Assembly (NCBI GenBank): GCA_011033025.1
Contig: WFMF01000612.1
Coordinates: 26,046 to 90,045 of the forward strand
From: Beroe forskalii
Taxonomy: Eukaryota; Ctenophora; Nuda; Beroida; Beroidae
Direction of reading: 5' to 3'
Length of the DNA: 64,000 bases
The first letter of the stretch is position 1. Each line of letters starts with the position of its first letter. The notes under the pieces were generated by a model. It did not search any database. It saw nothing but the letters and a program-made list of their open reading frames with translations, and was not told the origin of the DNA. Position numbers and translations under genes: made by a program. Shown here piece by piece: positions 14,301-27,000 of the stretch.

Positions 14301-16150
14301 CTATTGACATTTATAAAAGTTTAAATGCCAATGATTTGGTTAAATTATAGAGAGCGTATAGTTAGCAACCGGTGGTTTTAAATGAAGCTCTCATCCGCCA
14401 ATCACATTTTTACCTCAAAAAGTTAGCAGGCGCCTTCTCTGACCTTCTTAAATTCTTCAAAGATGAAAATTGACGAAACTTTTCATTGTTGTTTTATTCC
14501 TTTCTTCTGGATAAGAAATGTGCCAAATATTATTCCAAGTCGTGTTTGATGAAAGAATGCATTCATAATATATAATAAAACCCAATTGAAACCATATAGT
14601 TTAAGAAGCTGAATTGCTTGCTCTACGAATATATTGTTTCCACTGTCACTTGCTCTCCTAGCATATATACGCTTATATAATGCTTAATCGAATATTCGTA
14701 ATTCTCATTGGAGTTGATAAAAACGTTTACGCAAAAAGTGTTAATTGTGAGTAACCATATGAATATTATGACTTTATTAATATACTTTAGTAACTGATAA
14801 ATTTTGGTTGTAATTTCTTGTCACAAGTGAAGTTGGATGCCGGATGTATTGTTTTATGACTGGAGCTTGGAGCCCAGAGGTTTTTTGGCATTTTTTGCCT
14901 CCTTTCTCATTCGAATCCATTTCTCGAGCATTTCTGAAGTATTGAAGGAAATAGAAATATATATTATCGCTTCGATAAACATGTGTCACAAGAAAAGAGA
15001 AAACCATGTGCCCATTGTGATTAATTAAGTGGCAAAAATATGTGAATATTTAATACCTAGGCGTTCAAATCTGCTATAGTGTCTGACGATATATCTAGGC
15101 AAATCTTAAATTTACCAAGAGCAATCATGGTCTTCAACGAATATTAGATATTTATATGTACGCAAGTTTGAATATGAATAATTAAATATATATTCTCCGT
15201 GATCCTACTGAGAATCTAAATAGATTATTAATGAGTCTAATAAGGGAACGTTGGCATTTCGATGTTGTTGTCCAGAGAGATAAATACTTGTTTTGTGCCT
15301 TCCAGTGACAAGAATTGGCTTTCAACTCGAACCTTAAAACGTTCTGATGTTTCGTTGAAAATGATAACCTATTTACCATAAATATGTTTTGCGATATAAT
15401 ATTCTTCCTTCTTATCAGATTTGACGTCTACGCTCTAATATGAGTCTTTTTATTTCTTCATCTGCTATTTTAGTATTTCAATACTTCTAGTTATTATGCC
15501 TCACTTGGTCAAGAGGTAACGTTTTGTCAATTGCTTTGTCAAATCGCTCAACTGCGTGCCGAGATTTTAAAATTCCACCTTACAATCTTACATCAAAGAA
15601 GGTTGCGGAGAACTTTTAATGTAACGTCTTACGACCGCTGCCTTAATTTGTTCAGCTTTTGTAGTAAATTCGTCCGGCGTAAATTACCACTTAATGCTCA
15701 TTTGTTCTAATTTACCTTACAATGCTCATATAACAAGTAAAAGGCTATTGGTATATCTTTTTGTCCTACTACTACTCTACCTTCGTTTTAGGTTTCAATA
15801 CCGCTAATCCCAGATATTCAGTGAGTACCACAGAGACAGCGTTCTTCTTCGCATGTTTATTTCACTTCAATGTCACCAAACCAACCCAATGAGAACCACG
15901 TTGGGTTATGCCCTGAGCTGGTTCATGTCCATTAGAGCCGACCTAGCGGGCTTATGACAAGTTTATAACGCATGATACTCTCTGTTTTCTCCCTTTTTTA
16001 CGTATCACGTATCTTTCTACGTATTGAAATATATTCAAAAACCTAGTTGTTCCAATGAAATGGGTTTTGAATATATACAGAATTGAAACATGTTATTATT
16101 CGCTACATGAGGCATGGCTAGACCTCGGAATCTATAGTCGGATTGTGCCG
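8331..16150. other. Gene-poor stretch without recognised features
   Basis: AT-rich DNA. The longest open frames are about 100-120 codons (for example 10666-11031), lack splice support and do not resemble known proteins. A diverged member of the CRE-containing repeat family may lie near 11575-11625 (ATGATAATGACG). I see nothing else to annotate. Confidence 0.4.
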
Positions 16151-16195
16151 ACAACTCACCATTCTAAACCATGATAATTACGTCACTAACAACCG
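16151..16195 (-). repeat. CRE-containing dispersed repeat, diverged copy
   Basis: On the minus strand it reads GTGACGTAATTATCATGG followed by an AATGGTGAGTTG-like segment, matching the family best seen at 18766 and 37775. The CRE core is altered (TGACGTAA). Confidence 0.6.
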
Positions 16196-17177
16196 CCTAA
16201 ATCCTCTGAACAGCAGCTAATATCATAACGATCCGCCTTAAACAGCCGTGAACGCCGCCATGTTTTTTCCATCTTTTTGCGTCGCAGTTTTCGTTTAAAA
16301 GTCTCTATGCGGCTTGGGTATTTAATGACATATCCTGTTGTAACAGAATAATTGGTCCAATGCAATTAAGCTTTCACAATATTTTCACCACTTCAATTAA
16401 CTTTTAATTGTCAATTGGTAATAGCCGCTTTACTGCTCACTAAACTGTTGTTAATTACTGCTGTCTACCATATCCTCCCAACTGATAAATGCACGTACAT
16501 AGCTTGATCAGTAAAACGTCCATTATATTATCACCCAAACTATAGAACTCACAAGTTCTCTACCATTTCACCTGACCAGTCCTATACCTAAAACCCTACA
16601 ATTACAATGGTAACGACTTATTCTACTAAAGGTATATGGTATTAGTACACAATGATTCTGCTTATGAAATAAATATATACTATACGATATATCATTAGGT
16701 AGAAACATTTCTAATTACTATGTTAATACCTAATTTAGTTTAATTTACACGCGCGCGTCACTCGGTGGGTAAATATATAATATAATTTTAGTATATTATT
16801 ATTATGTGTGCAGGGCTGTGTGTGCCTTCCGTATCCGCTCCTGCTGCTTATTCTCTGCTTGCCTTGTTTTTAGGAGGCTCAATACATAATCTTATCATAC
16901 TCTTCATACTCTTATCATATACTAGCTTTATAGTTTGATACATTTGTATCTTTCATTCATCTTCAGATAATTATTATGAACAGTGCGTATCTGCTCAGTG
17001 ACAAGTTTATTTGATACCACCTCGCGCACCAATTTGTGCGCGAGTAGACTGTAGTCTGTAAACTCTCGCGCTGATTGGTCAATGTAATGACCCTGCGAGA
17101 GTATGAAATATTCGGTTCAACGTCATCAACTGCAACATACTACATTGCGCTTTCATAAAGACGTTATCTTCAGTTCA

Positions 17178-17260
17178 GGCATGATAATGTGGAAAACGCG
17201 ATTTTGGGATATGAGTTGGGCAGGATGGCCAGGACATGTGCCAACATATTTTGGAGCTTT
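17178..17260 (-). repeat. Partial copy of the SINE-associated repeat
   Basis: About 80 bp match 31410-31490, including the shared strings GATTTTGGGATATGA and CCAGGATGGCC. It corresponds to the distal (3') part of the minus-strand SINE and lacks the tRNA-like head. It sits next to a piece of the hAT-like MITE family, which suggests nested insertions. Confidence 0.7.
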
Positions 17261-17283
17261 GGAGGGTGGTTTTAAGGGTGGTA

Positions 17284-17442
17284 GCGCGCCGCGTGCGTAC
17301 TTTTTCGCGTATTTAACAACCCCTAAGCAGACCTGGTGTTAACATTTCTTGTCGCGTACTTTTGAGAAAACTACGCGTATTTTTCTCCAGGAACAAATAT
17401 GCCGTACTTTTTCACGATTTTTGCACGTATTTAACAACCCTG
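17284..17442 (+). mobile_element. hAT-like MITE fragment (3' half)
   Basis: It matches the 3' half of the element at 26125-26463: GCGTACTTTTTCGCGTATTT, then internal and terminal ACGTATTTAACAACCC-type motifs, ending CACGTATTTAACAACCCTG. The matching 5' terminal repeat is not seen, so this copy is truncated or disrupted, probably by the adjacent SINE-like fragment. Confidence 0.65.
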
Positions 17443-17835
17443 CCCTCAGGACTCATGACCAATCTCGTAAAAACTTAATGTTGCATCAGTGAGTTATGCG
17501 CCGCCTGGACTCCACTGTTAAACAGTGTCGAAGACTTTGTCCCCTTTCCTTGAAAGTGACGGGAGGACCTATAACAGTTCCGTGGTTTGATTGTACCAAT
17601 TCCCCATCCCCCAAGCCATGATAATGATGGCTGCACTCTCAACTCTAATGATTGTATTGGAGACCTTTAGGACACCTTGTATCGCTTGTATCACAGTTAA
17701 CTACTTATTATTGGTGGTTTGTACCGGTGCGTGTACAGCTTACAGACTGTATAATGTATATAATGTATTAATCCTTTCAATACTAAGTGTTTATCAAGCT
17801 CTTTGTGGATGGTGTGATGTCCCAGTGAGTATGGG

Positions 17836-18290
17836 AATTGGAGTGTGGTGAAGTCGTGAATATGGGGATTGGTGTACCAGTGAAGTCGTAAATATGGGGA
17901 TTGGTGTACCAGTGAAGTGAATATGGGGATTGGTGTACCAGTGAAGTGAATATGGGGATTGGTGTACCAGTGAAGTCGTGAATATGGGGATTGGTGTACC
18001 AGTGAAGTCGTGAATATGGGGATTGGTGTACCAGTGAAGTCGTGAATATGGGGATTGGTGTACCAATACCAGTGAAGTCGTGAATATGGGGATTGGTGTA
18101 CCAGTGAAGTCGTGAATATGGGGATTGGTGTACCAGTGAAGTCGTGAATATGGGGATTGGTGTACCAGTGAAGTCGTGAATATGGGGATTGGTGTACCAG
18201 TGAAGTCGTGAATATGGGGATTGGTGTACCAGAGAAGTCGTGAATATTCAGGGAATTGGTGTACCAGTGAAGTCGTGAATATCCAGGGCT
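17836..18290. repeat. 32-bp minisatellite
   Basis: About 14 units of a 32-bp repeat containing GTGTACCAGTGAAGTCGTGA and ATATGGGGATT. Two early units lack about 5 bp (the CGT segment), and one has an ACCAAT insertion near 18064. Since 32 is not a multiple of 3, a frame on the minus strand passes through all three readings of the unit without a stop. The 170-codon open frame there (17794-18306) is a by-product of the repeat and not good evidence of a gene. Confidence 0.9.
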
Positions 18291-18718
18291 TTGGGTGTGG
18301 TGTCACAGTGAATAATGTGGAGTGGGGTGTGGTAAAGCCTTTAATCTCTCATCTTTAGCTCTCCTGCACTCAGGATATACATTAGACTCATTCTGGCCTC
18401 GTTTGTGCGATTATGTGTGAATTTATGGCTCCACTCCATGCATATAATGCCTACCGCAGGAAAATTATATGTATTGCGCAGCGTGTATTGTGCAAAGACG
18501 CAGTTTTCGTAAAGTTTGCCCCCTATTTCACCTAATTTTCCTTCCGAGCATGTAGATCACTGAGGGTTGCTATGAGGAACACACATGATAGTAATTTGCT
18601 GTACGAAATGTACTACACGCAGTTTAGCCTGCCTCTTCCTACGACTACAGTAGCTCATAGTCTTGTCTGGTGATCCAGTGAGTCTAATTACGTTGTCTAA
18701 ATGTGCACGAACAATCCA

Positions 18719-18734
18719 CAATATATATATATAT
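18719..18734. repeat. TA microsatellite
   Basis: A short run of about eight TA dinucleotides. Confidence 0.85.
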
Positions 18735-18765
18735 AGAGGGATCCGGCACTTACCAAACTATACCC

Positions 18766-18822
18766 TGGAAGTGACGTCATTATCATAGGTTTTAATGGGG
18801 AGTTGGTGACGTTGGAAGACTG
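18766..18822 (+). repeat. CRE-containing dispersed repeat
   Basis: It contains GTGACGTCATTATCATAGG, then an ATGGGGAGTTGGTGACGTTGG segment in family alignment. The core TGACGTCA is a full palindromic cAMP-response element. The shared part covers about 55 bp and recurs in both orientations at several places in the window. Confidence 0.7.
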
Positions 18823-19385
18823 AGTTTTGGTGAACATGGCGTATGTCATATTATGGGAGGATGTATACCATTTTCTCCTTATAGATATGGGGAATTCTGC
18901 TTTCGTCGTCTTCATTATATATCTATTATCTATTGTTCCTTATCTGTTGCTGCTTTAAGTTTATATAACAAGCTGCCATTCCCCTCCACTTCAGCATAAT
19001 TATAATAAGAATATTGTTTATAATATTTACTTGCGTTTAGAAATATTCCGTGCTACTGACAGAGAGTGTTTAAGTACTGTTCAGGTACTCATGAGAGTTT
19101 TCAAGATATCCTGGGAATGTTTTCTGTTCAATTTGGGCAGGTCAGAAGCCAAATTTAAGACTAATTCGTCATTAGAATTTTTGAAGACTCTGTCTTTTCG
19201 GTATTTTCTTAACCCGCGTATAAGTACTGTACCCATACGAAGTATACAGTTGTGCTACAGTTCGATCTGCAAACGTGTCATGCAACTCTATTATTTCTAT
19301 TGAAAGTGTCAGCAGTTACCTGCAAACTGCTAACAAAGTGGCAATTGTTGGCCGGGAGTTGTAAGCTGTTTTGTAAGAAAACTAG

Positions 19386-19450
19386 GTGGTTGAGAGTGAC
19401 GTCATTATCATGGCTCAGAACGGTGAATTTATGACGTGGGAAGGCTCATT
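19386..19450 (+). repeat. CRE-containing dispersed repeat
   Basis: It contains GTGACGTCATTATCATGGC at 19396, followed by a GGTGAATT motif and a second ATGACGTGGGAAGGC motif, as in the copy at 18766. It lies only about 620 bp from that copy, in the same orientation. Confidence 0.7.
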
Positions 19451-19974
19451 TTGGTGCGAGAGTTAGAGTGATTTATGCGAGACTCGGTCTAGACCACGTC
19501 TACCCCGTATATAAACAGAGGAAAGCAAGTTTAATCACTGTACTTACTACTTATAATACTACCCTACCGAAGTACCAAGGTAGGAGAGGGAATGAACCGA
19601 GTAACTCGTCGTGAGAATAACCACAGGGGTTTTGATTAGAATATTATAGTCCGTGGATCTACTACTTCTACTCCGGCATGCAAAGTATGCTAAGATTTCC
19701 TATACCGGCATGATCGACAGCCCTACGTGACCTACAGGCTGCCTTTCAAGCTAAATCAGTCTGAAGGTACAGACAAACTTCTGATTCCACGCATTTTATT
19801 CCCCATATCCACGGCTGTCCACTGATTATTGTACGGTATACGGTACTAAAAACCGTCTAGCTTGTAAATTGTGTTCCTTGACTTCTTATTTGTATACGTG
19901 ATGTTCCCGTGGTGTGTTGTAAAGTACTTCTTGGAGCTTTCCCATGGAGTGTCTGTACCTTTGTTAATGTATAG

Positions 19975-20285
19975 ACTATAGAATGTAGCAGGTACCTTGT
20001 ATAGAATGTACCTTGTATATTTTTTTGATTGCAAATTGTACGTATACTAGGTACATTTTATTTCAAGGTATATTCTATAGAATTTACCTTGGAATATAAT
20101 GAACATTGGAATAGAATTTACATTGTATTTGTAAAGAATGCACCTTGTATAGAATCTGCCTTTTGTAGAATGCACCTTGTATAGAATATCCCTTATATTG
20201 AATGTACCTTTTGTAGAATGCACCTTTTATAAAATGTGCCCTTTATAGAATGAACATTGTACCTTGTATAGAATCCTGATTTAGG
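19975..20285. repeat. Degenerate tandem repeat, unit about 16-22 bp
   Basis: Roughly 14 variable units based on ATAGAATGTACCTTGT, with variants such as AGAATGCACCTTTTGT and GAATGAACATTG. Unit length and sequence vary much more than in the other arrays, so this one looks old. Confidence 0.7.
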
Positions 20286-21920
20286 AGAGTAACTTGATGA
20301 CGCCCCAAATGCTGCTATTCGCTATATAATTTCGTGGTGCAGCACATCACTCACAAAATATCCGACATTGTGCAGGATAATTATAAAATGTTACTTTTTA
20401 ACATTTTGTTCGCCTTATAGTACTTCTCCTTTTATTCCAAAGGTTATCAATACGTTACGTCTTAGTGACATTGTTATTGTTAAGGCAATGTTTTGATATA
20501 ATATTCTTTGTACATTGTACTGCCGTGTTATCTTAGCATTATTGTTACAGCATCATAAGTGAGAATTTGTCAATTGTTCACAGATTTTTAGATCATTCTG
20601 CAGATTCGAAAGATAGATTCTTTCCTTGCAACCATTTCATATAGATTTCTTGTCAGCTTCTACTGAATTTAATTGTACTGACGCATATCCGTGCTACAAA
20701 TACCAGCGTTTGCCAGAAATGCTGTGTATGCGAGAAGAAGCTTTTGAAATCAGAAGTTTATCATCTAAATTAGGTATATATTTGGTTCCATGAGAAAAAT
20801 GTGGAGAAAACAGCACTTCTTATTCTTCCCGAATACCTTTCAGAAGAAGACTAAAAGAATAGTAACTATGTGATAAGTGATTAATAACAGGCGAGACTGA
20901 GCGAGTGTAGCGATCGGTAGCGACGAGAATTTATTTGTGTAATGAAAATAATGTATCACAAAGTTTCAAATTTAAATTGGAAGGGTTTCTTTGTAAATCT
21001 AATGGTATGATCGCATAACAATATATCGTACTTGCCTCATCATGGCAATATATCACTTGTATGACTACTACACTTCAAATCAGATGCTTCTCAATGCTTC
21101 ATTGCATTTGCATTGCTACGCTGTATAGTGTATACATTACTCTGTATAGGTCTCATGTAATATAAAGATCTGTAAGCTTTACACGCAGCAACTGCTCATC
21201 ATTCCTCAGAAGTTTGTAGGCTGAGTCTGTGTGTTTGTTGTGAGCCGTGCATCTGTGAGGGGCGTCATTCTGTGAGTATAACTCCTCACCCTCAAATACT
21301 CGAATAAACGAGGGGAGACAGTTGCAGCTTTTTTCTTGTTACTTGTTTTCTGGATGCGGTAAGTGGGTGATCTACTCGATAGTACATTGCGCAAAATATT
21401 GAAACTTGACAAACAGCCATGTGTTATGGAACGTTGCATGTGGCTTTAATCGAATGAACCCTGCGTAATTGTTTGTATTTTTGCACCCTAAGTTTGTTTG
21501 GTGACACCATCATCGGCTTCTGAAATTTGAACACTTTGAATTTTTTTTATTTGGTACATCTTTTTTCGGTTGAAGTTTCGCATGCTGAATTACTGAAATT
21601 GTACATTTCTGTGCTCTTGTAGGCTTGATGTAGCTTTAGTGTAGCCTTGAATCCTTGATGGCAGTCCCATAACGTTTTTTGTATGTTGGTACGTTTTATG
21701 TTCGTAGTTTTGCATGTTGATTTGTTTTTTGTGCGCGTGTTTTACTTTTGTTATCTTGGTAAGTCTCCATGTACGTGTTTTTGTATGCTGGTGCCTCATG
21801 GTACGTTTGTAAGCTGTATGGATGATTATTTTCCTGGTGTGTCATTGGTCCGATGATGAGTGTACTGAAGATTGCTTGCTCGACATAAACTCTAATATAC
21901 AGATTGTCCATGAAACTATA
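20286..21920. other. Intergenic stretch without recognised features
   Basis: No exon series, RNA gene or long repeat is recognised. The open frames present are short. Confidence 0.4.
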
Positions 21921-21922
21921 GG

Positions 21923-21980
21923 CATCTCAACGTCATCATTTCCCTGTACTTTAAGCCCTGATAATGACGTCACTAGCTTC
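21923..21980 (-). repeat. CRE-containing dispersed repeat
   Basis: On the minus strand it reads GTGACGTCATTATCAGGGC followed by a TTAAAGTACAGGG segment and ATGATGACGTTGAG. The CRE core lies at 21964-21973. Confidence 0.65.
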
Positions 21981-22662
21981 GTCCTCCTATTACGACCGAG
22001 TACGAGTCCTTTATATATGTACGTTGCTTGATGATCAGAGCAAGCTAATCTGTCACGCTGTGACCTCTACAACACATATTATAGGCTACAGAATGTATTA
22101 CTGTTCAGCTGTTTTCAATGTGTGTCACATTTCATTTAATTTCATTTATCATGTTATATTTTCAGTTGAATCTATGCTATCGTGGTTTTATTCATTAACA
22201 TCGCAAATACGTTGATCTTTAAATATTTTAGTCACGCAGTAAAATATTATGGTGAGACAGCTCTTTTGGGCTTTTCTAATCCTTGTGTAAGGGAGTCCCC
22301 TATAACGTCACACTGTCTCACGAATTCAGTGTACAGTCCTTTCCCTTGCTGTGCGTTGCCCTTGTTGTTGAACTGTAGTCAAGGATTGCCCTAATCGTCA
22401 ATCGACTTGCAGATTTAACCTTGAGTAGATTTTACGCAAGAAACCCAAAGGATTTCATTCGTTCATTCCTTCAAAGCTACACCTCTATTATGTTAGCTTC
22501 GAAATATGATCATACCAGTCGTTGGAGTATGTGTGTGTAGGTGTGTGTATGAATATTGAATACAGTTCCCGAATCAAGGATACTGTTTTCGCACACGTAC
22601 TCAAAAGCCCAATCCAAAACTCGCTCCATCCCCCGTGATGTCATGGCAACCGGTGTACTCCC

Positions 22663-22854
22663 CACGTGATTCATATTCTGTGTACTGCAGGTACACAGAG
22701 TGTATCACGTGCTATTCTGTATATGTCACGTGACATACCTCACGTAATATATCTGTGTACGAACTTTATACAATCACTGCCACCTGCTGATGATCTGGAC
22801 AGCCAATCTCAGCACGACTCCGTGATCACGTGGGGTTGCCATGGGAATCACGTG
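22663..22854. promoter_or_regulatory. Cluster of five CACGTG E-boxes
   Basis: CACGTG occurs at 22663, 22706, 22727, 22827 and 22849, five times in 192 bp. The third is embedded in GTCACGTGAC, the palindrome recognised by MiT/TFE and USF-type bHLH-zip factors in known animals. The cluster lies about 1.2 kb upstream of the start codon at 24026. The sites are seen directly; binding and target gene are inferred. Confidence 0.5.
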
Positions 22855-24025
22855 GTGTTATTCGATAAGGCCCAGCAAAATGATCAGTATATGTTAAGTA
22901 AATCCCATTTCGTTCCCTCCCGGATTGAGTTATATGATTCTCTGTTTACCCAGCTCGTCATTATACGTGTAGTCGATCATTCATTCTCAGCGAGTTCAAT
23001 TATTGAGTAATTATGGTACCAGGGATTATGTTATTGCTCAACATTGCTCGTTTTGAGATGGCCCTAAAATTTGTTCTAAGGTATTTTTGTAAAACGTATA
23101 TTTGTAAAATTTTTGAACTTTTACACTTGGTTCGTTTTTTATTTTATGTTGTCTTTAAAAATAACGAGTAATGCGTAATTTAATTTCATCCCTTACTATT
23201 GAACCGGTTATTCTTTGTTTTTCAATCAGTTTAAAATGAATTAATGCCTTCTCTCTTTGAAAGAAGTGAAGTTGCGACCGAGATAAAGTCGAGGCAGTTG
23301 CGCGGCTCGAAAAATGAGGAGGTATTCACTTTTTATAATGCTAGACAGATTTTGGTCGTTCCATTTTGTATCGGACCAAGGGACCTCATAATTTTGGTTG
23401 ATAGTTCCAACTTTCCAAGGTTTTATCACATATTATTACCACGTTACAAAACTCGGAGAGTATTGTAACTTTGCGTTATTCTAAGTTATGTAACGCAATT
23501 AAAACGTCTGAGACCTTAATACGATTAATATTATATTGCTCTGTCTCTTATCTGTTCTATTGATTATTCATTGAATATTATGTACCTACCTTCCTTGTTT
23601 AGTTATTGTATTTTTAATCCCTTTACGCACTGTTGAGCCGTTCACGAACCAGTAAAATGTAATTTGTAAAGCACATTCATTTATCATGGTGCTTGGAACA
23701 GAGCACAATAATTTATTACGTGTGCTAATCCAGTTATACATTCTTATTTGATCGCAGATATTTCCTTGTGTTTGAACAGCGATGCATAATGACTGATAAG
23801 AAATACAAAACTCTCCATTAAAGCCTCGGCCTCCGGCTTTGGTATTAATGTGACGGCCACTCGTCTGTAATATCACGCTTTGTACTTTTTTATCGTACAA
23901 ATATCAAACCTTTCAGATTTTGATGAAGATAATCAATATATGATGACTTATATTAATTATTGTGCCAGTGGAATTCTTCTAAAGACCTGTTAATAATAAT
24001 ATAATATTTTGAGGAGGAAGTTGCA
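22855..24025. other. Upstream region of the cysteine-rich secreted protein gene
   Basis: No coding exon seen. It contains AT-rich DNA between the E-box cluster and the start codon at 24026. No clear TATA element could be assigned. Confidence 0.4.
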
Positions 24026-27000
24026 ATGACAGACAGACTCCTGCTATTCATTACAGTGCTATGTTTATCATTATTAGGTGTGTCAGATTAATAATCCATT
24101 GAATTCTATACTAATTAATAGTCCTTGATCCATAGTGCTTAATGCTTATCAAGAGATATCATGGTTTTATGTGATAAGCATAAACGACATTTATTTTTTG
24201 GAGGAAATTCCTTGCAAACCTCTTGTTTTGTTAGTTATGTGGCTTCATAATATAACCTACGTTTTTACCTTGCAATTTCGAATCATCACTTTCAATCGAA
24301 AGATCAGCAAGTTCATATAAAGGGTAAATATGCCTTCATTAAATCTCGATTTTCTGTACATCGTCCAGATCAAAACATGCCGAGATTTTTATTTTTGTGC
24401 GTGTTGACTGTTATGTTGGTGATTTTCAGAAATCAAGTATCGTAAATTATCACAAATGCGTATTGCGTACTGTCATAACATTCCAGTAATTTTTACCAAT
24501 TTTCTATCATAAAGTAAATATAATATTCAACTCTCATGATATGTTCTCTTGGCATCTTAGTATGTACGATCTTCGCATACCTTTTCAGTGTTGAAAGAAA
24601 ACTCATTAAAATTATTATTAGTTTCGATATAGAACTTCCTTTTTAATCACTATACCACTGCACGGGCTAAATACAACATTTGGTATGAAACTCAACGTCA
24701 AGCACAAGTCTGATTGGGAAAAATGCTGAAATTTAGTGATTTGCTCAACTCAGGACTGTGACTGCCTAGTATGTTATGCAATGTTTTGCCTTATTCAAAT
24801 GACCACTTTTTACGAGGTCTATTTGCCTCATGGCTCATTGCTACTTGGCAAACTCTAAAAACTTATATTAGGTGTCACAAAATCAGCAACATTAGAGGAG
24901 GCCTATGACGCTGCTGACAAGGCCATTGACCAAACAAAGGACTATTTGGAAGGTGAAGAGCTGCTTAAGTGTCTGTGTTCAAACCAGCTACCAATGCACC
25001 CTTTATTGTCGCGTCCATATTCGCACTTTGTCCTTTCGGCAGATGCGGACCTTGCAATTGCAGCGATTCAGCGCCAATCAGCGCTGATCACTGATGAGCG
25101 CCTATTGGCGGTGTATCGGTGCTGATCAGCGCCGATCGATGCCGATTGGCGCTGATTCCAAGGTACACATCTGCTGTCCTTTCATGCTCTCTGAGTTGAA
25201 GACTATCAATGTATTAAATTCATAAAATGCAAGCTATTTGTAATGCTATTCATGTTTGTGACCCATCCTGCAGCCCAGCCATACTTACAATATGATGTAT
25301 TACATGGTTCATAAGGCCTTACTTTATGCGGTGGGTTATTTTCACGGTATTGGGTTGTTTAGTTGTGGTATAGGATCGCGTCTTGGTAGTATAGGGTCGG
25401 TTCTTCATGATATGTATTCGGTTCCAAACCTACGCCTTTTCAAAATTCTTCGCATTCAGTGCATAGTGGAGCTATCATGCATTGCCTCCTCAATGTACGC
25501 AGCCATGATCTCATGATTGACAATGTATGTATTCTACATGGGAGTCTTGAACTCTAGATACACAAACACGTTACTCATTGTAAACAGCTGTGCTTGGAGC
25601 TTCTGTACACTACACTCTATCGCACTGTACACTACACCCTATGGTGCCACATGGTACTCTACGGTACCACATGGTACTCTATTTTACCACACATCCAGGG
25701 AGCTGGCAGCTGCTGGATGTTTGAAGTTGAACAGGTGCTACAACAGCTCCTAACGTTGACTGTATATCTTATTACATGTTGGGGCATTCAAATACTCGAG
25801 AGAATATTTAAGTTGTAGAATCTGTATATGGAATAATGAAATCTCTTTATCTTGATTAGAGGTTGGTTAGTTTGTTACCGAATCAGTTATTCAGCAACTT
25901 CCTGTTCTAGCCTGGTCAAAAACTTACATACAAGCATACAAGTAGCAGAATAATGAAACTTTCAAGGGAAGTATTGAGTATGATGAAATAAAATGGATGT
26001 TTTGCTATTTAATTTTATTCATCCAGGCTATGTTTTATTCGTCTGCTAAAAGAGTCTTGTACTTTCAACAGAATTATCATACAATTTAAATGATAATTAT
26101 GTGTTCCCTTAGCATTGACGAATGCAAGGTTGTTAAATACGTATTTTTAAAAAAATATGAAAAAGTATGAATACGTATTTTTTGGCAGAAACTGCCGTGG
26201 CTACAATTTTGAAATTTTGCTCAAACTTGAATAAAAGGCATTGTCTGAATGTATTGGTCGCGCGCGCGAATGTTAATCGATACAATCGTTTTACTATATT
26301 CGGTAGCGCATGCGCGCGTACTTTTTCACGTATTTAACAACCCCTATTCAGAATCCGAGTTGTTATTTTCAAGTCACGTATTGTGAGAAAAATACGCGTA
26401 TTTTTCTTCAAAGGCCAATACGTCGCACTTTTTGGCGATTTTTTCACGTATTTAACATCCCGGGACGAATGTATGGCCAAAGTGAATGTATCATTAGTGA
26501 TAAATGCCATAATCAACGTATCTAATTTGTCCAAAAATGCTCTGATCTTAGTAAGGTTTATGTAACCTATAATTTGGCATGTTCCCTCTTTCCAAGAATT
26601 GCATTAAAATGTTTGGCAGATTCGGAAACAGCATCCTCCAATATACCTTACCCTGGAATCATTCCCGAGGAAGCAGTCAATTTGTTCAACAGAGGTAATA
26701 ATACTAAATTATCGCTTTCTGTCTGTAAATCTACATCTCGAAATTAATTGACATCTTGATCAGCTTTGCCATTCTCTATTCCTTTGGGCTTTAAATGTTA
26801 ACTGTCTCAGTGTCAAATGTGTGTATTATTTGTCGTAGAACGTGATTTGTTCACATTTGTATCCTAGAAAAGTAGAGAGGTATTCTACCTGTAACAATCG
26901 CTTCAGTTGGAACCATGAATGATGACATAATAATTAGAAACAATAAATCTGATTACATCAAACTGTCATCACCTATCAACAAATTATTAAATAACAGATA

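Noticed and set aside
17794-18306. 170-codon minus-strand open frame as a gene
   Set aside because: Its peptide periodicity is exactly three times the 32-bp DNA unit, so it is explained by the minisatellite.
22666-23010. 114-codon open frame over the E-box cluster
   Set aside because: No recognisable domain or signal; the region is better explained as regulatory DNA.
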